Source of the DNA: Amoebidium appalachense
Taxonomy: Eukaryota; Ichthyosporea
Assembly (NCBI GenBank): GCA_963693365.1
Contig: CAVNZM010000004.1
Span: 1,984,001 to 2,048,000, forward strand
Length of the DNA: 64,000 bases
Direction of reading: 5' to 3'
Shown: piece after piece, positions 11,504 to 24,200 of the stretch
Layout: every line of letters starts with the position of its first letter
Numbering within the stretch: position 1 is the first letter of the stretch
Translations under genes and position numbers: made by a program
The notes under the pieces: generated by a model
The model's database searches: none
What the model was told of the DNA's origin: nothing
Seen by the model: only the letters and a program-made list of their open reading frames with translations

Positions 11504-12103
11504 GGTGCAGGCGTATGTGTGCTTTTAAGGGCACCGTGGGGGTGTGTCGACCGATAGATACTTGGTGGTACACTCCCTCCGTATAAGGCCCGAGTTGTTT
11601 TCTTTTTCCTTTTCTTTCCTTCTTCCCTGTCTCTCCCTTTTTTTTTTTTTTTTTTTTTTTTGTATGTGTGTGTGTAGGGGGGGGGGGGGGGGTCTTCGAA
11701 TTTCGGCAGCTGTACGTATGGATGGAGTTCAGAAGTTATAATGCCATTAAGGATTAGCTCTAAAGAAGAGGCAGCCGCGGGGGGGGGGGGGGGGGGGGGG
11801 ATTCAGATCTCACGAGGTGGGGGTTTGTGCATAAAGCATCTCCGTCTGCTCTTGTGAGGTCCTAGCATCTGATACTTGCGTGTTTTATATGGGAGTGGAT
11901 TAGTAATTTATTTCCCACCTGTACATACGAGACGAATACATGGACCACTATGTTAAAGCATCTGTTGTGCGCATTGTGTAAACAAAATACACCATACAGA
12001 AAAATTGAAAATAAATGAAAGCAACAATTATAGGAGTTTCCAATGTATTTAAGCCCGGCAAGTACAGACCACGAAGCTGAAGAAGGGTGTCAACCGCGAC
12101 AAG

Positions 12104-12138
<35 letters not shown>

Positions 12139-13140
12139 CTGACTGGGTTGCTCTAAACCTGCTGCCAGGGGGGGGGGGGTCTGTGTGTTTGGATGGGGGG
12201 AGAGGAGGGCTGGGGTGGCTATATATGGAAGGGGGATGTGTGTCCTGGGAACTTCTTTTTCACATCACTAGTACTTTGCACAGATAAAGCCTTTGTGCAC
12301 CATATCTGGCACAGTATACATCCATACAAAAGCCTATATTCGAATAGGAAATGTCATGGAGAACACTACATCACATCTGTATGCACTCATTAGTCTGGAA
12401 TAACATGCTGTAGCTACTAGATATAGCAAAACTTTCATAGGTACACATAAGCTCTCATTCATTCAAAACCTGACATTACATACATTACATTACATCACCT
12501 CAATTCAGTATAACAGATGCATCAGAGATTAGGAATACGGCGAACAACCAACATGAAGAATATAAATTCATTCACGCATGCATACTTCATAACTATACAA
12601 TATAAAGAACAACCGCCGACATTGCGAGGTTCTGCAATTGCAACGTTGCAATCGAATCTCTCAACTGGCCTGCCTGGGGCGACGTCTATCACCTTCTGTC
12701 CCTAATGGATGTACGTGTGTGTGTGTGTGCGTGTGTGCATGTGTGTGTGTGTGAGTGTGCACGTGTGCATGTGTAAATGCGCATGTGGTGTGTGCATCAA
12801 AGTGTGTATGTGCATCAGTTCATGTGTGCGCGCACCAGGTTTTGCGGGCGTGTGTGTGAGTGTGTGTGTATGTGTGTGGGACCGTACGTGTGTGTGTGTG
12901 ACTGTGACTGGGTGAGCGCCGAATTGTCATGTACGTGTGGTTGTGTACATTCATAAGGACGTTAGAATATATCTTACACACCTACACAGCGAGAAAACTT
13001 TCGACGGCGGGGGGAAGGGGGGAGGTGGGGGGGAGGGGGGAAGAATCAAAGGTTCTAAAATAGTTACATCAGCACACTTGGGGTAAATAGGTGTTTGGTA
13101 ATGATGGTGGCGGTGGTCGTGCGTGTGTCTGTGTGTTTTT

Positions 13141-13180
<40 letters not shown>
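11504..13180. other. 3' region between convergent NudC and GILT
   Basis: No exon seen. A likely NudC polyadenylation signal AATAAA lies at 12010-12015, about 510 bp after the stop. The rest holds G runs (11779, 12108, 12169), TG repeats at 12713-12900 and AT-rich sequence. Confidence 0.5.
12010..12015 (+). terminator. candidate NudC poly(A) signal AATAAA
   Basis: Canonical hexamer in AT-rich sequence downstream of the NudC stop, on the coding strand. No cleavage site can be read from sequence alone. Confidence 0.45.
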
Positions 13181-13182
<2 letters not shown>

Positions 13183-13330
13183 CTTGAATACAATCGACAC
13201 GTGCGAATGAAAAGCACCGGTTCAGGGAATGATGTAGGACTTGAACGAACAACCTGTTCTTCCTACAGATGTGCTAATGGCTGTGGGCAAAGCAAACATT
13301 ACATAGCACAGGCCTACGGTATAGAGAACA
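13183..13330 (-). mobile_element. tRNA-like headed, poly(C)-tailed SINE-like copy
   Basis: Read on the minus strand, it holds a box A-like TTAGCACATCTGTAGG, a short GAAC/GTTC hairpin, then box B-like GTTCAAGTCC. It ends GTATTCAAG running into a C run (plus-strand G run to 13182). The spacing and order resemble a tRNA-derived Pol III promoter, and the end matches the tail of the intronic repeat family. It lies just 3' of the last recognised GILT exon. Confidence 0.45.
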
Positions 13331-13512
13331 TAGTGCAACACAGGTCTTGGCACACGAAAGCCACAATCCACTTGTGCCCTCTTACAGTGGAAGTTTGGTT
13401 GTCCGTGTGTGTGTGTGTGCGTGTGTACGTGCGTGCGTGCGTGCGTGCGTGTGTGTGTGTTTGCGCGCGCGCGCGTGCGCATGTGTGTGTGTGGCGTGCG
13501 TTGTGTAGCGAT

Positions 13513-13545
<33 letters not shown>

Positions 13546-13551
13546 GGATAC

Positions 13552-14523
13552 CGTGTATAGGCGAGGCACAGTTGTGGGTTGTCTCTGCATACCAGATCAA
13601 AGAGCAGGGAGGTGGGGTGCTGGCAGGCAGGGGGCAGGTAGTAGCCAGAGTCAACCTTGCAGACCTCTGCTCCATTCACATAGATGGTGCATGACCGCCT
13701 AGAAAGAAAAAAGGGAGGGGGTGGGGGTGGGGGGGGAGGGGAGGGGGGGAGGGGGAGGGGAAAGGGAGGGGGTGGGGGAGGGGGTGGGGGGAGGGTGGGG
13801 GGGGGGCGGGGTTAGCAGGTAAGAAGACAAAAACATGATGCAGAAATGAACACACCAGAATTGTGGGCAGGATTAGCAGATCAAGTCACTCATAGAAGGA
13901 ACAATCAAGTGGGCAATAAATCTTCATTGTTAGCATCAACAGGACTGGATTTTGGACCCATTCACCTTGCACGCCATCAATCCAACATGCAAACAACAGC
14001 TTACGAGCCCGAGTATGCCGCACAAGTAGAGTCCAAATGGCTTCAAAAGGAAAGAGGCAGGGAGGGAGAAGGGGCAGAAGGGTCGGGAGGGGGGTTGAAT
14101 GTGGCATGAGTACAGAAGTCCACACTCAAAACCAATACAATGCAATGTGCAAACCACACATAAGGAATATGCATAAGAAGCGAAATCCATCCTCAGGGGA
14201 GATCCCCCGGGGGGGGGGGGGGGGGGGGGGGGTTTGGCACGCAACTCACTCACATGTGTGGGTTCACTGTCTGGGTGTAGTCAAATGATTGTCTCTGCAG
14301 GGTTGGCCCGTCCACATCCACACAGGCCTTAAGGGCAGAATAGGACAGGCCAGTGTGGGTGGCACAGGACTCGGCATTGGTTGGCACCATAGGGTAGTTG
14401 CTGGCTGGATTTGGAAGGTGCGGGGGGGGGGGGGGGGGGAGGAGAGGAAGGGGTAGGAGAGGTAGAAGGGGGGGGGGGGGGGGGGGGGGAGGGGGGGATA
14501 TGAGGTGTGTGTGTGCATGTGTG

Positions 14524-14590
<67 letters not shown>

Positions 14591-15457
14591 ACGTGTGTTT
14601 TGTGTGTGGAAGTACGTGTGTTTGTGTATGAGGATTGTGTGGATGTGGATTGTATGTGTCCGGGCGGAAGGGGGGGGGGGGGGGGGGGGTTTGAATGCGG
14701 AACACAGTACGAAGTACGCATAGACGATGAGAAGCATGATGCAGGACACATGCAAAGGCAAACATTCAAGTATGCAGCATCAGCCATGCGCACAGTATGC
14801 GTCATAAGCAGAGCCCATCCTCAGGGAGGGCCCAAGTCATCAATTGCGTCTGAGTTTCGACCCCTTAGCCCGCGTATATACGACGCTCCAACTCAGACAG
14901 CAGCATCAACTGAACTTGGGTGGGTCAACCCGTCTTGATCAAAGACGAGCAGGGTTGCTTATGCAAGCAAGGTGAGCAAAACGGTGAAGATGTGTGTGCA
15001 AACTAATGCAGTGCAGCGACAAACGCGTATGTGCTTACAGATGCACGACACAGAGCAACCATGCCCGGTTGCATGGAAGTAAAGATGTCTCCACACAGTG
15101 GTCTGTCCTGAAAGGACACCTCTGAAAGAAGACAGGGGGGGGTTTGAATGCGGAACACAGTACGAAGTACGCATAGACGATGAGAAGCATGATGCAGGAC
15201 ACATGCAAAGGCAAACATTCAAGTATGCAGCATCAGCCATGCGCACAGTATGCGTCATAAGCAGAGCCCATCCTCAGGGAGGGCCCAAGTCATCAATTGC
15301 GTCTGGGGGGGGGGGGGGGGGCAAGCAAGACACGGCATGGGTTGAAAGATAAGGAGGGAAAACACCATGCCGTACACTCAATGTCATGCCTAGGCAACAG
15401 GGGCAAAGTCCATTCTCGGAAAAAATCCAAGTCAAGGGGGGGGGGGGGGGGGAGGGG

Positions 15458-15489
<32 letters not shown>

Positions 15490-15643
15490 TATAACCGGAT
15501 GACTAATGTTTGGGGCTGTGGCCCAGAAAGCACTAAGGTTGAAGGTTCTGATATTCGGTGAACACTGGGATCAGGGTAGATCTTCGCTTTTTAACTCTCT
15601 CACCCTGCTTGCCCTCCCAGCCCTTTCTCCAAACCACCTCCAG

Positions 15644-15700
<57 letters not shown>

Positions 15701-18161
15701 ACACACCTGCCCGTCCGTCCGCCCACCTGTCCGCCTGCCCGACCCGACGGGACCTGGTATCCCAACTCACCCATCACTCACCCCCCCTCCTTCGTTTATA
15801 TCCAAGAAACACACAAAAACTAATCACAATAGATCTACAAAAAGGTAAGAAAAGGGGACATGTCGCCTGAGGGTGGGGGGAGAGGGAGAAGGGGGAGGAG
15901 AAAGGGAGGGGGACGGAGGGGGGGGGGAGGGAGAGGGAAGGGGGGGAAGGGGGGGGGGGGGGGGGGAGGGGGGATTTTCATACCCTGGCATACGATGAAG
16001 TCCCACCACCTGAAGTTGTCCGGGTACAGCTTCTGGGCACACAGCTGGTACATGTTGCCCTCACACTGCACATGGGGGTTAGTGGGGCACATGGAGCAAA
16101 CGGTTGAAAAAGGCCCCATCCCCCTCCCCCTTCCCCTCCCCCCTCCCCCCTTCCCACCTCAAAACATCCCATCTCCTATCCCAGCCTACCCCTCTGCCCC
16201 CCTCCCCGCCTCCCCCTTCTTTCCTTTTTTTTTTTTTTGGTTTTTTGGAGGGGGGGATGTCTTTTACTATTTACTAAGTACACATCAACAAACACCTGGG
16301 GGGGGTGTCCAGAGTACGAAGTAAAGAGTCACGACGGAGGAGCAGGGGAGGATAGAAAATAAAACAGTACCAACACAAGCAAAATGTTCGTAATCCAAAT
16401 GCCATGGCCTAGAGAGCAACCACTTTTGCTTTTCAACATACATCCCCCCCCCCCCCCCCCCCCCCCTTCTCCCCCTTCCCTACCACTACAACCAACAGAC
16501 ACACAACCACAAAAACACACAAGCACATAACTTCATTGAAGGTGATATCCCCCCAACCCCCTCCAATTCCATAATGTGTCACAAAGAAGAAGTGAAAACA
16601 AAATACTTACACATGCCCCTTCCGCTCCTCCTTTGCGTTCACATATCCCCAAGCTTGATCCGTTTACAGAACACGACCCCCTCCCCCCCCCTCCCCCTCC
16701 CCCTCCCTTTCCTTTGCCCCTTGCCCCCGTTCTCCCGTCATTCCCTCAATACACCTCTAACACAAACGTCACAAACAATCACCTCCCATCCCCCCCCCCC
16801 CCCCCCCCCCCCCTCCCCCCCCCCCCCCCCTTCGCCTCAAACCTTCCTCCCCGTCTCCTCGGACCCCTCCCCCCCCCCCAACCCCCCTCCTCCCCCCTCC
16901 TTCTCCCTCCCTCAACACACACACACGCACACACACCCCTTCCCCCTGTATGAGAAACATCACACACCTCACTTGACCCATGTAAACACCCCCCGTCTCT
17001 CTCAATATAGTGGGTGCGCAGGGTGAACGTGTCGTTGTCTGCTGAGTATCGCAGCAGGGAGAGAGTCTGGTTCATTACTGCGTCACACTTGGCTGCATCT
17101 GCTTGAACGAAACACGCGGCGGAGGGGGGGGGGGGGGGGGGGTTAGTGTGGAATGTGGGACGGCAAGAATATGATTGCAAAATAAAGAACTAGTAAAGTG
17201 GAGACGGAGGAAGTTGGAAGGGGCCTGGGGGAGGGGAAGGGGCCGAGCTAGTGGTCACTTTAATACCCCCCAGGCGGGGGGGGGGGGGGGGGGGGGGGGG
17301 GATGATGGGCTTTGAGGGTTAAAACAATAGCAGAAAGAGGCAGGGTGAAAACACTTGTGGGACCACGACAAGGGAGACCAGTTGGAGGGGTAGGGGTGGG
17401 GGTGGTGAAGTGTGTGGGTGGGGGGAGGAAGGGGGGGGGGGGGGGGGGGGGGGAGGGGGGCGCGGAGAGGGAAGGGGGGGAGGTACAGAGGCGAAGAAAA
17501 AAGGCACGGTCAAAGCTCACGGTGAACAAGTTGTGTGCGCCGTTTATTCCCGACCATACCCACAAGACCTTCCCCTCCCCCCCTCCTTGTCTGGAACTCT
17601 CACTCTCGTTCTCTCTCTCCCCCTTCTTCCCCTACCATCCCTTTGACCCCATCGCACCCTTCCTTTCCCTACCCCCCCTCTTGCCTCCCTCGCCTCCGTC
17701 TCCCCCCCCCCCCCCCCCCCCCCCCCCACGCCCCAACACCTCTCGCCAGCTCATCCCTCGCTGCCTGCCCAGATCTAAAAGATCTAGCAAGACACAGCCG
17801 TCCCTCACTCTCTTCCCTCACTCTCCCACACACGCTGAAACTGATAACTCCACGAACTCTGAAGCAAATAAAAAAACAGAAAAAAAAAGCAGTAATGCTC
17901 ACGATAACATAAAGATGTGAAGCCATGCTTAGCAGACAAGGGGTCAAACCCAGAGGGGAAGGGGGGGGAGTTGTTATCCACCTGTGTATCTATTTGTTTA
18001 CTTATACGCTGCCATGTCTGTAAACGCTGATGCCGTGCAACAAAGATAGCTGAGTATGCAACAAGTTCACAAGCACAGTATACCAGATGCATCGGCACAA
18101 GCATAGAACCCAAACAATGTGTCCGCATGGCAAAATGCACAAACTTGTACAGTGACCCACT

Positions 18162-18200
<39 letters not shown>

Positions 18201-18793
18201 GACACACACACCCTCAAAGAAGCCTAATCTTGCACATTCCACAAGACTGTGAACAACAAGGGTCAGGATCCGGAAACATGGGGAGGATCTACATGAAGCC
18301 TAATGTGGCAACCAGTCAACCACGCAAGAAAGAACTCAAGATTTCACACACGTAAACTCTACCAAATTTAAATGTTAAATGTCCACTTGCACATGCCCAA
18401 TTAAAGACACAGAATATAGGCAATAACGTTCATAATCGGATCCCTTACTGATGTTGCACCAGAAGAGAAAGTGCTTCGATGGGGAAGCAAGCATTGGTGC
18501 ACCTTATAGGTCATGTTACCAATTGCACCACATCATAAAAATCGGTGGTGAAAGTGTTGTTGGTGGTGTGTTTTGTGTTAAACGGAGGGTTGGGAGCTTT
18601 TGGGTGTGGGTGTGTGTTTGGGGATGGAAGGGGAGGAGGGAAGGAGCAGGAAGGTAGGCTAACCTGGACATTTGGACATGACGAACATGTCAATCTTCAC
18701 CGGTTCTCTTTCTCGTGCTTGTGGGCGACACAGAGCGGGCTGGATTAGTTGCAACATGATGAGCAAGCTAACGTATAATAGTGGTGGTGCCAT
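13552..18793 (-). CDS. GILT family lysosomal thiol reductase
   Basis: Minus-strand exons 18793-18664, 17098-16968, 16065-15984, 14404-14254 and 13698-about 13552 join in phase to about 213 residues. It starts with a hydrophobic signal peptide (LLYVSLLIMLQLIQPALC). The GILT signature C-x-HG-x2-EC-x2-N-x4-C is seen as CLHGSSECEGNMYQLC at residues 81-96, split across exons 2 and 3, and is followed by a YPDN..WWDFIVC segment. A C-terminal YVNG plus LVCRDNPQLC block matches the end of the family. GILT enzymes reduce disulfides of proteins in acidic endolysosomes. The usual CxxC active site is replaced by C42-x5-C48 in MSKCPDAAKC, formed across the exon 1/2 junction. The last exon may end at a GTAT donor at 13551 or run to a nearby stop; the terminal residues are not resolved. 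Introns hold several poly(C)-tailed repeats in gene sense. Confidence 0.85.
14087..14210 (-). mobile_element. poly(C)-tailed SINE-like copy (GILT last intron)
   Basis: Minus-strand reading gives CTGAGGATGGATTTCGC, TTATGCATATTC, TGTGTGGTTTGCAC, then CCACATTCAACCCCCC. It matches the family core with substitutions and is oriented with the GILT gene. Confidence 0.75.
14510..14592. repeat. (TG)n microsatellite
   Basis: TG repeats in a GILT intron, next to G runs at 14419-14500. Confidence 0.9.
14690..14930 (-). mobile_element. full-length SINE-like copy 1 of an identical pair
   Basis: The minus strand begins near 14930 with a tRNA-like stretch: GTCTGAGTTGGAGCG resembling box A, then GGGGTCGAAACTC resembling box B. 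The core follows (GACTTGGGCCCTCCCTGAGG, ATGGGCTCTGC, TGCGTACTTCGTACTGTG, CCGCATTCAAA) and ends in a C run at 14669-14689. Positions 14690-14852 are identical to 15143-15305. It is in GILT sense. Confidence 0.8.
15143..15305 (-). mobile_element. SINE-like copy 2 of an identical pair
   Basis: 163 bp without a difference from 14690-14852. On the minus strand its upstream edge abuts the C run 15306-15321, the tail of the next element, and its own tail is C8 (15135-15142). It is in GILT sense. Confidence 0.85.
15322..15437 (-). mobile_element. degenerate SINE-like copy, head-to-tail with copy 2
   Basis: On the minus strand, GACTTGGATTTTTTCCGAGA and ATGGACTTTGCC resemble the family core. The sequence ends in the C run 15306-15321, directly against copy 2. 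Assignment is less certain than its neighbours. Confidence 0.5.
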
Positions 18794-19815
18794 CTTGACA
18801 GTTTAGTTTAAAATAACAAAACACCATGGCTTGTGCAAAGGACCGTGTGACCTATGCACCTGAAATTGAATTCAGGTTTGTGCCAGTGGCTATGCTCTGT
18901 CCAACATCTCGGCCAATGGCACTGTGACTTCAAATTTCAAACCCCGTATATAGGCGATAGACAGTGGGTCAAAGTCACGCAGATCATTCGGCACATGAAT
19001 GGCTATGCCATTCGTAACCCGGCATGTTCGGTGTGTGTGTGTGTGTGTGTGTTGTGTGTTTGTGTGTGTGTGTGTGCCACGGTGTGTGTATGTCTGTGTG
19101 TATGTGTGTGTGTGTGTGTGCGTGTGTGTGTGTGTGTCTGTGTGTGTGTGTGTGCACATGCATGTGTGTGTGTACCCCGGTAGTACCGGTATACGAAAGG
19201 GTGTGTATGGTGCACGACGTACGTGGGTAGGTGGGTATGGATGACACACGGGTGGTTGGCACACGTGGCCATGGCATATGCAATGCATGTGCACGTGGCG
19301 AGTCGATGAACATGGGTGTGTGTGTGGGTATGGGGTGTGTGTAAATGTATGTATGTCACAGTGTGTGTGCCGTGTGTGTGGGTGGGTGGGTGGGTGCCGG
19401 GTGAGCGGGTGCCACGGACGGTCGGTGGGTGGTTCATGTGCAATTTCCTAACCGTTGGGTGTGGAGTGTTGGCGTGGACAAGGTCATGTGAGGGTATGTG
19501 TACATGTGCATGCGTGCGTGTGTGTGTGTCAGTGTACATGTGCAGTGCCACGTGTGTGTGTGTCAGTTGTGTTTGCACATGCGTGTGTTTGGGTGTGCGT
19601 TACATGTAAAGTTGGTTTGTGTGTGCGCGCGCGTGTGTGATGGGGGGTAGAAGGGGTGGAGGGATCTCGGGTGTGTGTGTGTGTGTGGGCAGGGGGAGGG
19701 AGGGGTGGGGAGGGGGGCCCGGGAGGGGGAGGGAAGAAGAAGTGAGGGTGGGGCAAAAGCTTGGGCTGTGCTATCTAAAGTTGACAGCATGATGGTAAAC
19801 GTGGTGTTGGTGGCT

Positions 19816-19853
<38 letters not shown>

Positions 19854-20349
19854 GCACGAACGGTTCAAAATAGTTTTGGCTTACATCATGTGCACAACTT
19901 AGCAACATCGATAGTCTTTAGCAACATCGATAGTCTTTAGCTCAATTCCACGTCTTTATTTACATGCATAAACAAAGGGAAAAATGCTATCTGTCACCTT
20001 GCCCATAAAATATTTCAAAACCTAGTAGCCGAACAACTAAACTAAAATGTAGGTTTGCATCCCAATACTATTGGGAGAAAGCCTCAAACCGGCTTAAATC
20101 CTTCATTTTCACCCAGGCTGTCTAGCCAAATAAAAAAAACGAGACCAGTTATAACTGTTGAAAGTTCTTCAAACCATTTCATGCATGTTGATAAAATGTA
20201 ACAATTTGATACTCGACAATGAGGCTGTCGAACGATAACATTCGGCTAGTACTCTTTTTTCCGCAGGTATTGACTGTGCGAGTACCGATTGCACAGGTAA
20301 ATGATTGCATAAGTACCTATTGCACAAAGTACTTCTTGCACGAGGCTGC
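18794..20349. other. intergenic region, GILT 5' side / malic enzyme 3' side
   Basis: It holds the GILT promoter, TG-rich microsatellite sequence at 19031-19170 and 19310-19640, and a G run at 19817-19851. A 19-bp direct repeat (AGCAACATCGATAGTCTTT, 19903-19940) is also present. A minus-strand AATAAA (plus TTTATT, 19955-19960) about 390 bp after the malic enzyme stop is a reasonable poly(A) signal for that gene. Cys/Val-rich open frames over the TG repeats are shadows. Confidence 0.5.
19955..19960 (-). terminator. candidate malic enzyme poly(A) signal
   Basis: AATAAA on the minus strand, 390 bp beyond the malic enzyme stop codon. Confidence 0.4.
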
Positions 20350-20745
20350 CTATACGACATTATGGCGCACCAGAGGCAGGTAGTTGGGGCGGAAGAACTG
20401 CTTTTCGACCTCCTCCTCGAGGTTCTCGGGCATTGGTGCCCGGGCAAGACCCTCGGCGTGTGCCTGGCGGACAACTGTCGGAAAATCCCAGTGTTAATAT
20501 AGGCATGATAATGTGCTTGTGTGTGTGTGTGTGTGCGTGCGTGCATGCGTGTGTGTGTGTGTTGGTTGTGGTGGTTAAAGGGAGGATGGACGTGGGGGGG
20601 AGGGGGTGGAGGGTGGGATGGGATGGGGATAAAGGCCTGCAAATTTGTGAAGTCATGTTAAAACGTATATCCGGAAGACTAAAAAGCGAGGAAGATCATT
20701 GGATAGGAGTCTAGAGTGAAGTGTGGACGTAGGGTGGGCCAGGAG

Positions 20746-20778
<33 letters not shown>

Positions 20779-21254
20779 GATCAAGGGGGGCAGGGTTTTT
20801 TTTTGAATAAACGTACCAGCGGCGGTGATCTTCTTAGCGCATGCCTGGATCTTCTCAATGTCGGGATAGGTCTTGCCCATCTTGACGTCCTCCTCGGTGA
20901 GCGCCTCACCCAGTGTGCGGGCAGCAACGTACAGCATAGAGTCGGTGATAATGCGGGGCTGGGCAATGGCAGAGGCCAGACCGAGAGACGGGAAGATGTA
21001 CATCTGGGGGGGTAGGGGTGTTAGGTTCCGAATGATTTTGTGGGCCAAGCAGGATATAGGTGAATGAACAAGAGAGATGGGATATGGGCGGATGTGGCGG
21101 GGCGGTGGTGGTGCGGGAGGGGGGTAGGGGGGGGGGGGGGGGAGAGGAGGAAATAAGGAGGAAGAGCAAGAATAAAGGGAGGGGTCCCCAGGAGGGAAGC
21201 AGAAGGGAGAGCACGGCTTCCAAAAATAACGGGCAGTTTTTTTTTTTTTTTTTT

Positions 21255-21285
<31 letters not shown>

Positions 21286-24200
21286 GGGGGGTTGACGACA
21301 GGGGATAAGGATGAGGGGGTAGCAGGTAGCAAGAAGGGAACTCACGTTGTTGCCCTGGGACGAGTAGTAAGTCTTGCCGTTGATGGTAACGGGGGCGAAG
21401 GGGCTGCCGGTGGCCACAATGGCCTTGCCCTCAGTCCACCTGAAGGCCTGCTCGGTCGTGCACTCGCTCTTGGACGTGGGGTTGGACATGGGGCAGATGA
21501 ATGGGCGGTCGCAATACTTGGACATCTCCCTAATAATCTCCTCGGTGAATGTGTTGGGGGCGGTGGAAAGACCCAGAAGCACAGTGGGCTTCACACGCTT
21601 GACGACTTCCAGAAGGTTAAGACCGTCCTCCATGTCGTCACGGCTGAACAGCATCTGCTCCTCATTTGCGCGCTTCTTGGTCACAAGACCCTTCACGTCA
21701 AGCATCCAGAAGTTCTTGCCGGCCTCCTGCATGGGTAGAGATGGTTTAGCAAAAGGCTTTTTGATATAAATGGGTGGATGTCTGAGCAATAGGGGACACC
21801 CGGGGGAGGGAGGGGGGGGGGGGGGGGGGGGGGGGGGCAGCAAGGGACGCCAGGGGGGAGAGGGAGGGGGAGGAGCAGGAAGGAAGAACGGGAGGGGGGG
21901 AGGGGGGGGGGGGGGGGGGGGGAAAGGAAGGAGGAAAGGAAGGAGCGGGGGAGGGGCGGGGGGGGAGGGGGGGGAGTGGGGGGGGGAAGGAAAGGGGGGA
22001 ACATTCACCTCACGAGTCATGCCCTCGTTGACCATGCCGTTTGTGATGGCATCAAGCACACCCACACCGGCGGAGCCGGCACCCAAGCACACCACACGCT
22101 GCTCCTTGATGGCAGCGCTGGGCAGACCACGAATGCGCAGGTAAGAGAACACGCCGGCAAGGGCAACAGCACCCGTACCCTGAATGTCATCATTGAACAC
22201 CAGTTTGTCGTAGCGATAGCGCTTGAGCAGTGCATGTGCATTCTCAGACATGAAATCCTCGAACTGCACCATCACACCGGGCCAGCGGGAGGTGACGGCG
22301 TCAACAAACTCGTCCACCAGGCCGAAGAACTCCGGCCCCTTGATGCGGGGGTGGGGGCGACCAATGTACAGAGGGTTGTTAAGAAGTTTGGGGTTGTCTG
22401 TGCCGAAGTCGAGCTGGATGGGCAGCACACGGCCGGGGTCCACACCACCGCAGGCAACGTACAGAGACAGCTTGCCGATCTGTAAGAAGACAGGGTGGGT
22501 AAGCGTTGGGCACGGGTGGCTGAGGCAAGAGGGAGGAAACTCAGGGTAGGGGGAGAGGGGGGGGCTGCTGAGAGGGAGGGATGCTCTGGGGAGGGGGGTC
22601 GGGGGGGGGGGGGGGTCGGGGGGGAGGGCTGGGAAAGGGAAGGGGGGGGGGGGGGGGGGGGAGGACGAGCACTGAGACAAGCGAAAGGCAGGGTGGAAGA
22701 CAGGTGAGGAGAATGGCACGAACGTTTCAGTAAAAGGTTGGAGAGATGGGTAGAAGGTTGGAGGGAGAGGGGAGGAGGAAAAGGGGTTAACGTTGAAGGG
22801 GGATAGATGTATTTGGGAGTAAGGAAAGGGGAGTGGGGGGAAGGGGATGGAAAAGGATGGCTACATGGCAGGAATCGACAATCGGGAGGTAGCAAGGAGG
22901 GAGAGAGGGGGAGAGGGGGGAGGGAGGAGAGGGCAGGGAGGGAGGGAGAGAAGGGGAAGGAAAGGCAGGCGGTGTGTGTGTGTGTGTATGTGTGTGTGGG
23001 GGGGGGGGGGGGGGAGGGGGGAGAAGAAGAGAGGGAGGGAGGTGGTGTTGGGGGGGGGGGGGGGGGGGGGGGGGGGCAGAGAGGAAGGGAAGGGGGGAGG
23101 GAGAGAAGGAGAAGGAAAGGAGGGGGAGGGGGGAGAGGAGAAGGGGAGAAAGGAGAGGGTGGGCGGGAGGGGGGGGGGGGGGGGGGGGGAGAAGGAGAAG
23201 GAGAAGGAGGGGAGGGAAGGGGAGGAAGAGAGGAAAGGAAGGGGCGGGGGGAGGGGGGGGGTTACATACGGGGATACCCATGCCCTGGCAACCCAAGTCA
23301 CCCAGACCCAGAATGCGGGAGCCATCCGTCACACAGATGACATCAACCTTGTCGGCATGCCAGTTGTAGACCATAGAGTGCATGGCACCCTTGTCGTCAG
23401 AGCTGAAGTACATGCCACGTGCGCGGCGGTAGAGTGCAGAGAACTTTTGGCATGCCTCTCCCACGGTGGGGGTGTAGATGAGAGGGGCGATGCCTGCAAG
23501 GTCGTCCATGACCACCTTGTAGAAGAGTGTCTCGTTGCGGTCCATAAGGGCCATCAGTGTGAGATACTTCTCGATGTTGGTCTTGCAGTTGGCAAGCGTC
23601 TTGTGCACGCGCTGCTCCTGAGCCTGTGTGGTGGTGTAGGTGTTAGAAACGAAGCAAACATAGCAGATGTTCGGCCGGGGGAAATTAAATCCATACAAAG
23701 GTGTACCTGCAGGTGGTCAAGAGCAAAATACATTGCCTCGTCATTCACCTGACCTTCAATGCAACTTACAGACTATGTCCCCTTCAATATGCAAACAGTC
23801 CATAATCAAATGTGCACGTGTCAAACTGATACTTACTTCGAGAGAAAGTTGTGCGGGAGGCAACAGACCGCGCAGGCCCATGCGCTCACGCTCGGCAATT
23901 GTGTATGCCGTCCCCTTGTTGAAGAGGGGCTCGTGAATGAGGGTGTCTCCGTGGAGATCCGTCAGCCAAACCTCTGTAAAATGAAGGGCGGAAACGATTA
24001 GAAAAGGAGACTCACGAGTTTGGAAAACGAAGGGAACTACAATCGATAGTTGACAATTGTGCACTTAGTACAGGAAAAAAAGAAAGGCCAGGTTTTCTTT
24101 GCGTAACTATTTTGATTCAGTTGTGATTCATGATAGCTTATGTCTAAGCAATAAATATGTCAACAGTTGGACATGAAAAACGAAGAGAAAGGAAGAAGAA

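Noticed and set aside
13225-13290. functional tRNA gene
   Set aside because: Box A/B-like words are present but there is no acceptor stem and the T stem does not pair; better explained as the head of a SINE-like copy.
20653-22719. 688-codon single-exon reading of malic enzyme
   Set aside because: Introns happen to be open (Pro-rich C runs); splice sites and homology show separate exons.
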